From assembly GCF_014268745.2 (NCBI RefSeq), contig NZ_JABWRB020000001.1:2480001-2544000 (forward strand): a DNA stretch of 64,000 bases. The letters are read 5' to 3'. How positions within the stretch are numbered: the stretch's first letter is position 1; each line of letters opens with the position of its first letter. Both the position numbers and the translations under genes were made by a program. Positions 57,816-64,000 of this stretch are shown piece by piece. Below the pieces are notes generated by a model that was given only the letters and a program-made list of their open reading frames with translations, had not been told where the DNA came from and ran no database searches. Source of the DNA: Pseudomonas zanjanensis (GTDB taxonomy: Bacteria; Pseudomonadota; Gammaproteobacteria; Pseudomonadales; Pseudomonadaceae).

Positions 57816-57947
57816 TGTGGCGAGGGGATTTATCCCCGCTGGGCTGCGCAGCAGCCCCAATGCAGCAGACTCAATCTTCCTAGCATACCGAGTCGGCAGG
57901 TTTCAGGGCTGCTTCGCAGCCCAGCGGGGATAAATCCCCTCGCCACA
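57816..57947. repeat. REP variant pair between RiPP precursor and MNIO genes
   Basis: An inverted doublet in which the usual GGGAGCTTGCTCCC is replaced by GGGGATTTATCCCC in both arms. It forms strong hairpins in the RNA between precursor and enzyme genes and may raise the precursor:enzyme ratio. Confidence 0.85.
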
Positions 57948-58009
57948 TAGACAGCGCATGGCTCCTGTCTCATTGCAGCCATTCGCATACGCCCCTCACT
58001 CGTTAGAAG

Positions 58010-58396
58010 TCAGGACTCGATAGCCGCCCCGCACTTGCCTTCGCCACATTTGCCTTCCGCGGTCTTCGCCTGGGCCGACAGGTATTGCTTGGCTTCCGGC
58101 AACGAGATACCGCCGTCGTGGTTGGCGTCGATCTTGTCGAACTCAGCGGCTCGTTCCGGCGCGGCGGCGATGAATTCGTCGCGCGAGACCTGGCCATCGT
58201 GGTTTTTATCGGTCTTGGCGAACTTGTCTTCGCCGCACTTGCCTTCGGCGGGTTTCTTCACCGTATCGGCGGCCGCCAGGGTGTAGCCCTGGGCCAGGTC
58301 GTTCATGGTCAAGGCCGAAGCCGCCGTGGAGAGACCCAGGCCACCGACCAAAGCCAGGCCAAGTGCAAGGGATGAATGACGGGAGAAGTTGAGCAT
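58010..58396 (-). CDS. Exported EF-hand protein with three EGKCG motifs (bufferin/HvfA-like RiPP precursor)
   Basis: A 128-residue protein with a signal peptide 1-28 (STAASA), EGKCG at 51-55, two EF-hand loops (63-74 DKNHDGQVSRDE and 90-101 DANHDGGISLPE) and two further EGKCG copies back to back at 114-123 near the C-terminus. The only cysteines are the three in these motifs. EGKCG is the motif modified by MNIOs in Haemophilus HvfA and bufferins, which bind copper. GAGGA precedes the ATG. First gene of the precursor-MNIO-partner operon. Confidence 0.88.
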   Translation of the reverse strand: MLNFSRHSSLALGLALVGGLGLSTAASALTMNDLAQGYTLAAADTVKKPAEGKCGEDKFAKTDKNHDGQVSRDEFIAAAPERAAEFDKIDANHDGGISLPEAKQYLSAQAKTAEGKCGEGKCGAAIES

Positions 58397-58528
58397 GGGG
58401 TATTCCTCTGACGATTGACGATTAATCCGCCAGTCACCGGCACCGAGGCTCGGGGCCGGCTGGCTGGCGTAGTTAATCGACGGTGTGTATCCGGCCTGTG
58501 TCGCCGGCCCGGTGCTTCGTCAAGCAGA

Positions 58529-58563
58529 TGTATCCGGGCCTGCGCGGTACACACTGCGATACA
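58529..58563 (-). promoter_or_regulatory. Bipartite operator, copy B (before the RiPP precursor gene)
   Basis: Read on the minus strand: TGTATCGCAGTGTGTA, 11 bp, then CGGATACA. It lies 152 bp before the 58396 start. See copies A (51985-52018) and C (54700-54734). Confidence 0.65.
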
Positions 58564-58573
58564 CGCCGTCCCT

Positions 58574-58669
58574 CATCGCGGGCAAGCCTTGCTCCCACAG
58601 GGATCAGCTGTGAACAGCGTATTTTGAGTTCGAGCATCAACCCTGTGGGAGCAAGGCTTGCCCGCGATG
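58574..58669. repeat. REP pair, GGGAGCAAGGC variant
   Basis: An inverted doublet of the TGTGGGAGCAAGGCTTGC form just beyond operator copy B. Confidence 0.85.
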
Positions 58670-58822
58670 TCGTTCGCCCTGACATTGCCAGGCCCAAGGC
58701 TGACGCCGCGCACCTGGTTGAAAAAATCGAAACCTTGGACGGCGTGCACCGGTCAAGTCCTGTATGAACGTCAACCGCTGCACGTCGCGCCGAGCGACCA
58801 CAGCCCGAAACGAGGGACAGAC

Positions 58823-60622
58823 ATGAGCATGACCGTCGGTGATTTCCTGGTGGAACGTCTTTATGAATGGGGGGTTCGCCGTATCTATGGCTATCCGGGC
58901 GATGGCATCAACGGCGTGTTTGGCGCCTTGAACCGCGCCCAGGGAAAAATCCGCTTCATCCAGGCCCGCCACGAGGAAATGGCCGCGTTCATGGCCTGCG
59001 CCCACGCCAAGTTCACCGGCGAACTGGGGGTCTGCATCGCCACTTCCGGACCCGGCGCGTCCCACTTGGTGACCGGCCTCTACGATGCCCGAATGGATCA
59101 CATGCCGGTGCTCGCCATCAGCGGCCAGCAGGCCCGCGCCGCGCTGGGCGGGCATTACCAGCAGGAACTGGACCTGGTGAGCCTGTTCAAGGACGTGGCC
59201 GGGGCGTTCGTGCAGCAAGCCAGCGTACCCGCCCAGGTGCGTCACCTGCTCGACCGCGCCGTACGCACGGCGGTGGGCGAACGCCGGGTCACGGCGCTGA
59301 TCCTGCCGAACGACCTCCAGGACATGGAATACACCGCGCCGCGCCACAAGCACGGGACCGTTCACTCCGGCGTCGGCTACCGCAAGCCCAGCGTCGTCCC
59401 CTACGAAGAGGACTTGCGCAAAGCCGCCGAGGTGCTCAATGCCGGCAAGAAAGTCGCCATCCTGGTCGGTGCCGGCGCGCTGCACGCCACCGACGAAGTC
59501 ATCGCCATCGCCGAGAAACTGGGTGCCGGTGTGGCCAAGGCATTGCTGGGCAAGGCCGCCGTGCCCGATGACCTGCCCTGGGTCACCGGCACCATCGGCC
59601 TGCTCGGCACCGAGCCCAGCGACAACCTGATGGCCGGCTGCGACACGCTGCTGATGATCGGCTCCGGCTTCCCCTACGCCGAGTTCCTGCCCCCTGAAGG
59701 CCAGGCCCGGGGTGTGCAGATCGACATTCAAGCGGACATGCTCAGCCTGCGGTATCCCATGGAAGTCAGCCTGCACGGCGACAGCGTCGATACCTTGCGC
59801 GCCCTGCTGCCGCTGATCGAAGAAAAAACCGACCGCACCTGGCGCAAGAAAATCGAGCATTGGCGGGAACGCTGGGAGCGCACCCTGGAAAAACGCGCCT
59901 TGGTAGCCGCCAAACCGATCAACCCGCAGCGAGTCACCTTCGAGCTGTCGCCGCGACTGCCAGAGCACGCCATCATCACCTGCGATTCGGGCTCCTGCGC
60001 CAATTGGTACGCCCGCGACCTGAAGATCCGGCGCGGCATGATGTGTTCGCTGTCGGGTGGCCTGGCGTCGATGGGCGCCGCCGTGCCCTACGCCATCGCG
60101 GCGAAGTTCTGCCATCCGCAGCGCCCAGTGATCGCCCTGGTGGGCGATGGCGCCATGCAGATGAACAACATGGCCGAGCTGATCACCGTCGCCAAATACT
60201 GGCGCACCTGGGCCAACGGCACCTGGATCTGTGCGGTGTTCAACAATCGGGACTTGAACCAGGTGACATGGGAACAACGGGTGATGGAGGGCGATCCAAA
60301 ATTCGAAGCCTCCCAGGACATTCCCGACGTGCCCTACCACCTGTTTGCCGAGTCCATTGGCTTGAAGGGCATCCTCGTGTTGCACGAAGACGACGTGGCC
60401 ACGGCCTGGGAAACCGCGCTGGCGGCGGATCGTCCGGTGCTGATCGAATTTCGCACCGACCCCGACGTGCCGCCGCTGCCGCCGCATATCAAGCTGGAAC
60501 AGGCCAAGAAGTTTGCCTCGACCCTGCTCCAGGGCGACCCGAACGAGCGAGGCATCGTGGTGGAGACCGCCAAGCAGGTATTGAGCAGCCTGCTGCCGGG
60601 CCATCGCACGGATAAAGAGTGA
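58823..60622 (+). CDS. TPP-requiring enzyme, pyruvate oxidase/PoxB-like
   Basis: A 599-residue three-domain TPP enzyme: N-terminal PYR domain with the catalytic Glu in ARHEEMAAFMA, a central domain with VGAGALHATDE, and a C-terminal TPP domain with GDGAMQMNNMAELIT and downstream FNNRDLNQVTWEQR. It resembles pyruvate dehydrogenase (quinone)/pyruvate oxidase-like enzymes; acetolactate synthase-like activity is not excluded. It lacks an evident C-terminal membrane-binding helix. The ATG at 58823 is preceded by GAGGGA. Confidence 0.85.
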   Translation: MSMTVGDFLVERLYEWGVRRIYGYPGDGINGVFGALNRAQGKIRFIQARHEEMAAFMACAHAKFTGELGVCIATSGPGASHLVTGLYDARMDHMPVLAISGQQARAALGGHYQQELDLVSLFKDVAGAFVQQASVPAQVRHLLDRAVRTAVGERRVTALILPNDLQDMEYTAPRHKHGTVHSGVGYRKPSVVPYEEDLRKAAEVLNAGKKVAILVGAGALHATDEVIAIAEKLGAGVAKALLGKAAVPDDLPWVTGTIGLLGTEPSDNLMAGCDTLLMIGSGFPYAEFLPPEGQARGVQIDIQADMLSLRYPMEVSLHGDSVDTLRALLPLIEEKTDRTWRKKIEHWRERWERTLEKRALVAAKPINPQRVTFELSPRLPEHAIITCDSGSCANWYARDLKIRRGMMCSLSGGLASMGAAVPYAIAAKFCHPQRPVIALVGDGAMQMNNMAELITVAKYWRTWANGTWICAVFNNRDLNQVTWEQRVMEGDPKFEASQDIPDVPYHLFAESIGLKGILVLHEDDVATAWETALAADRPVLIEFRTDPDVPPLPPHIKLEQAKKFASTLLQGDPNERGIVVETAKQVLSSLLPGHRTDKE

Positions 60623-60633
60623 GGCGTGACACG

Positions 60634-61314
60634 ATGCCCACCGTTGAGCTGCATCGTCGCTATGAAAGGTCCCTACTGCTGGCGTTCTGCGTGGTCTGGG
60701 GCTGGCTGGCCATCGCCCCCCTGAAACGCAGCGACTGGCTGGCGGAAAACCTGCTGGTGGTTGTGTTGCTGGTCGTGCTGGTGGCCGTTCATCGGCGATT
60801 CAGCTTTTCCCGGCTGTCCGCCACACTGCTATTCGTGTTTCTCTGCATCCATGAAATCGGCGCCCACTACAGCTACGCCAAGGTGCCCTACAACCAGTGG
60901 TGGCAGGCCTTGACCGGGGGCCCTTCGCTTGACCAGCTCATGGGGTTCCAACGCAACCAATTCGATCGGCTGGTGCATTTCAGCTATGGCCTGCTGCTGG
61001 CCTATCCGCTGCGGGAGGTTTTGCTGCGGGTAATGCCTGCAAAGGGGTTCACGGGCTATTTGCTGGCCTGGAGCCTGATCCTCGCGTCGTCGGCCATTTA
61101 CGAGATCATTGAATGGTTGGGCGGTGCCTATATCGGCGGTGATACCGCCAAGGCCTTTGTCGGCGCCCAACGGGACCCGTGGGATTCACAGAAGGACATG
61201 GCCTTGGCCGCGCTTGCCGCGTTCATCGCCCTGCTGGCCGCCGCCGGGGTCAGCTACCTGCGCCAACGGGACGTCGCCCTAGAATGGGCATCCCGCTTCA
61301 AGGCCCGCACATGA
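60634..61314 (+). CDS. DUF2238 (YjdF-like) membrane protein
   Basis: A 226-residue protein with about six helices. The conserved DUF2238 patterns are CIHEIGAHYSYAKVPY, RNQFDRLVHFSYGLLLAYP and DPWDSQKDMALA. Function is not known. It starts 11 bp after the TPP enzyme stop, so the two are probably cotranscribed; a GTG at 60619 overlapping that stop is an alternative start. Confidence 0.85.
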   Translation: MPTVELHRRYERSLLLAFCVVWGWLAIAPLKRSDWLAENLLVVVLLVVLVAVHRRFSFSRLSATLLFVFLCIHEIGAHYSYAKVPYNQWWQALTGGPSLDQLMGFQRNQFDRLVHFSYGLLLAYPLREVLLRVMPAKGFTGYLLAWSLILASSAIYEIIEWLGGAYIGGDTAKAFVGAQRDPWDSQKDMALAALAAFIALLAAAGVSYLRQRDVALEWASRFKART

Positions 61315-61421
61315 CAACAACGCAGTCTGTCGGCTGCTTCGTTAACACGACTAAGTAAATCAGCCCACCCGCCGATACAAGACAGGTGCGGGTGAAATCG
61401 CTTTTGGCTGATGACTTTTTT

Positions 61422-63995
61422 ATGACTGAAAATGCTGGCAATGAATCGACTGTCCTTTCCCCGGGCTCGCCAACCCGTAGTTTCACCCGTCGCACGTTCC
61501 CGGCCATCATGCTCCTGCTGTTTGTCATGTCCGCACTGGCGATCGCCGTGCTGCTTAACATCACCGCGGCCCAGGACCGGCGCGCCCGCGAACAGAGCCT
61601 GTTTTTCGCCCAACGGGCCATCGAGGGCATCCGCACCGGCATCGGCCGCGACCTGAGCGACTATTCCAAGTGGAGCGACGCCTACCGGCACCTGCATGTC
61701 GACGTCGACAAGGAATGGGCCTATGACCAGGAAAACGTCGGCAGCAGCGTGTTTTCGCTCTATGGCTACCAGGCGGTGTTTGTCATTTCCCCGACCGGCA
61801 AGACCGTTTATTCGGTGATCGATGGCCAGATGAGCGAGGTCGATGCCGACACCTGGCTGACCGGCGACCTGCGAGCACTGCGGAACAAAGCCAGCACGGC
61901 GGAAAATCACGACGAAGTGGTCGTCGAGCTGCTGCACCACGACGACGCCCCGGCGTTTGTCGCCGTGTCCGCCATCACCACCGGCACGGACAACAGCGTG
62001 GCGCAAATTCCCGGCCCGCCCAGCCTGATGCTCTTCGTCAAGGTCCTGGACCCCGGCGCCCTGGAAAACCTGGCGCGGGACTTCGCCCTGCCCGACGCCC
62101 ATATCGCCAGGACCCCGGGCCCCGCCAATACCGCCCAGTTGCTGCTCGACGATCTGACCCAAGAGGCCCTGGCGTGGCGACCGCAGACCCCGGGCCAGGA
62201 TCTGCGCAAAGTCCTGCTGCCGTTGCTGGCCGTGGCGTTACTGGTGCTCGCGATCCTGGCCCTGGCCGTTCTGCGCCACGCCTTGACGATGCTGCGCGCC
62301 CAGGAAAGCCAATACGCCAGCCTGCTGGCCCACCGCAAGGCTTTGGAGCGCAGCGAAGAACGTTTCCGCGACATTGCCGAAGTCTCCTCCGACTGGTTGT
62401 GGGAGGTCGACTCGACCGGGACGCTGACCTACCTGTCGGAACGCTTCGAACAAGTGACCGGCTTCAGCCCCACGGAATGGCTCGGCAAACCGCTGCACCG
62501 GCTGCTCCACCCCCATGGTGGCTCGATCTCGATTGCCCAATGGCTGCTCGGCGGCGCCAACAGCCTCTCTTCGGCACCGCTGCTGTGCGAGTACACCGCG
62601 CGCAACCAGCGCATCCGCACCTGCAAGCTGTCGGTACGGGCCATCGAAGCCGGCACCTTGGGTTTTCGCGGCACCGCCACGGATATCACCGACGAACTGC
62701 GGGCGCTGGCCCAGATCAAGCACCTCTCCCTGCATGACCCGCTGACCGGGCTGGCCAACCGCAACCGTTTGTTCGATTGCCTTCGCGAACATCTGGATCG
62801 ACCTGATCGCCCGCCCCTGGTGCTGCTGAACCTGGATATGGACCGATTCAAGCCGGTCAACGACTCCCTGGGCCATGCCGTGGGCGATAAAGTGCTCAGG
62901 GAAGTGGCGCATATCCTCCAGCAAAACGTCCGTGGCACCGATCTGGTGGCGCGCCTGGGCGGTGATGAGTTTGTCATTGTCATGCCCGATCCCGGCGATC
63001 CCGACGATCTCGATCAACTCTGTGCACGACTGATCGACTGCATGCAACGGCCCATGCACCTGGACGGCAACACGCTGTACCTGGGGGTGAGCATCGGCGT
63101 CGCCTGGTCGCAGCCCGGTGACGAACGGGCCGATGAGCTGTTGCGCCACGCCGACATCGCCTTGTATGCGGCCAAGGCGGCGGGCCGCAACACCTGGCGC
63201 GTGTATGTGGAAGCCATGGGCAACCTGGCCCGCGACCGGCGGCAATACGAGCAGCAACTGCGCAACGCCATGCAGCACGACCAACTGGAACTGCGCTACT
63301 TGCCTCGCTTCGACGTGATCGCCGAGCAACTGCACGGTTTCGAAGCCCAGATCTTCTGGCACCACCCCGAAAAGGGTGAGCTGGGTGGGGCCGACTTCAT
63401 CCCCGTGGCCGAAACCTCGGGTCAGTTGGAAGAACTGGGCACCTGGGTCTTGATCAACGTCTGTGAAGAAGCCGTGACCTGGCCGAGCGATGTCAATGTC
63501 TCCCTCGCGGTTTCACCCCGGTGGTTCAACAGCAGCTTCCTGCTCAACCAGGTGCAGGAGGCGCTCGAAACGAGTGGCCTGGCGCCTCACCGGTTAACCT
63601 TGGAAGTGGCCGAAGGGGTGCTGCTGGCCGACCACAAGGCCGTCGCTGCCACCCTCCATGCGCTCAAGGATCTTGGGGTGCGGATCAACATCGATAAGTT
63701 CGGCACCAACATCGCCTCCCTGCGAGAGGTGCTGGACCAGCCGTTCGATGGCATCCGCTTCGATCGCAACATCCTCTCGCAGTTGGGCCTGGAGGACGAC
63801 AAGGAAGGTGTCCTGGCGATGATCCGGTTGAGCCGCAGCGTCGGGCTCATGGTCACCGCCGAGGGTATAGAAAATGCCCGGCAATTCAGCCAATTGCGCA
63901 ACGTGGCCTGCGACCATGTCCAAGGCCCCTACTTCGGCGCGGCACTGCCCCGCTCGGAAATGGCCTCGTTCTTCACTACGCCGAGGTGGCTGTAA
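61422..63995 (+). CDS. CHASE4-PAS-GGDEF protein with degenerate EAL domain
   Basis: An 857-residue membrane signalling protein: TM1 near 25-48, periplasmic CHASE4 domain (SDYSKWSDAYRHL), TM2 near 265-290, PAS, GGDEF with an intact RLGGDEFVIV signature, and an EAL-like domain. The EAL residues are altered: EAL reads EAQ, DDFG reads DKFG, and the lysine of KID is Phe. So it is probably a diguanylate cyclase with a non-catalytic EAL. No clear ribosome binding site; GTG at 61386 is an alternative start. The gene ends 5 bp before the window edge. Confidence 0.87.
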   Translation: MTENAGNESTVLSPGSPTRSFTRRTFPAIMLLLFVMSALAIAVLLNITAAQDRRAREQSLFFAQRAIEGIRTGIGRDLSDYSKWSDAYRHLHVDVDKEWAYDQENVGSSVFSLYGYQAVFVISPTGKTVYSVIDGQMSEVDADTWLTGDLRALRNKASTAENHDEVVVELLHHDDAPAFVAVSAITTGTDNSVAQIPGPPSLMLFVKVLDPGALENLARDFALPDAHIARTPGPANTAQLLLDDLTQEALAWRPQTPGQDLRKVLLPLLAVALLVLAILALAVLRHALTMLRAQESQYASLLAHRKALERSEERFRDIAEVSSDWLWEVDSTGTLTYLSERFEQVTGFSPTEWLGKPLHRLLHPHGGSISIAQWLLGGANSLSSAPLLCEYTARNQRIRTCKLSVRAIEAGTLGFRGTATDITDELRALAQIKHLSLHDPLTGLANRNRLFDCLREHLDRPDRPPLVLLNLDMDRFKPVNDSLGHAVGDKVLREVAHILQQNVRGTDLVARLGGDEFVIVMPDPGDPDDLDQLCARLIDCMQRPMHLDGNTLYLGVSIGVAWSQPGDERADELLRHADIALYAAKAAGRNTWRVYVEAMGNLARDRRQYEQQLRNAMQHDQLELRYLPRFDVIAEQLHGFEAQIFWHHPEKGELGGADFIPVAETSGQLEELGTWVLINVCEEAVTWPSDVNVSLAVSPRWFNSSFLLNQVQEALETSGLAPHRLTLEVAEGVLLADHKAVAATLHALKDLGVRINIDKFGTNIASLREVLDQPFDGIRFDRNILSQLGLEDDKEGVLAMIRLSRSVGLMVTAEGIENARQFSQLRNVACDHVQGPYFGAALPRSEMASFFTTPRWL

Positions 63996-64000
63996 CCCGT

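Noticed and set aside
58637-60604. Very long open frame (655 codons) on the minus strand across the TPP enzyme gene
   Set aside because: It mirrors the strongly supported TPP enzyme on the plus strand. High GC keeps the opposite frame free of stops, and the translation shows no domain pattern.

Overview
The window looks like chromosomal DNA of a Pseudomonas of the P. fluorescens complex. The evidence is high GC, REP/BIME palindromes of two classes in about twenty intergenic spaces (one class built on GCGAGGGAGCTTGCTCCC, the other on GGGAGCGGGCTTGCTCGCGA), and a gene content of denitrification, hydroxyproline, glucarate and acetoin catabolism. No rRNA, tRNA, phage, transposase or CRISPR was seen. 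This taxonomic placement is inferred from style and gene families, not from a marker gene.

Layout. 0.2-11.3 kb: a complete nir locus. nirQ-nirO-nirP run leftwards and nirSMCFDLGHJEN run rightwards from a shared promoter with one DNR/ANR-type box. NirS is the cd1 nitrite reductase, NirM and NirC are its cytochromes, and the rest make or insert heme d1. 11.6-16.8 kb: a glucarate-type catabolic unit (porin, GudD-like dehydratase, MFS transporter) with a divergent LysR regulator. 16.9-19.5 kb: small genes, an ADP-ribosylglycohydrolase and a possible broken ORF. 19.7-22.1 kb: a LysR regulator, a tautomerase and an SDR; the last two have near-duplicate promoters. 22.1-27.3 kb: a TonB-dependent siderophore receptor, then a MocR regulator divergent from an MFS exporter.

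27.5-40.2 kb: a hydroxyproline island. It holds a GntR regulator, 4-hydroxyproline 2-epimerase, a three-subunit D-hydroxyproline dehydrogenase, a PAS-AraC regulator, an ABC importer, an aconitase-X-type cis-3-hydroxy-L-proline dehydratase, a proline-racemase-family protein lacking both usual cysteines, and a Pyr4H2C deaminase. A repeated CGTATAYGAAAT-like site ties several of these units to the GntR gene. 40.5-41.9 kb: DinB-like and small membrane/exported proteins. 42-49.5 kb: acetoin/2,3-butanediol catabolism (acoXABC-adh), with sigma-54 promoter, a candidate AcoR site and divergent acoR.

51.6-58.6 kb: the most interesting region. An OmpR-type two-component system lies among a DUF2790 small protein, a ferric-reductase-like membrane protein plus DoxX pair, and a metallophore/bufferin-type RiPP operon: an exported EF-hand precursor with three EGKCG motifs, a DUF692 multinuclear non-heme iron oxidase, and its DUF2063 partner. 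A bipartite site (TGTAT-N2-CAGTGTRT, 10-11 bp, then CGG(C)ATACA) sits 134-152 bp upstream of all three target units in the same relative orientation. This suggests a small copper- or metal-stress regulon. 58.8-64 kb: a pyruvate-oxidase-like TPP enzyme, a DUF2238 membrane protein, and a CHASE4-PAS-GGDEF-EAL protein whose EAL domain is degenerate.
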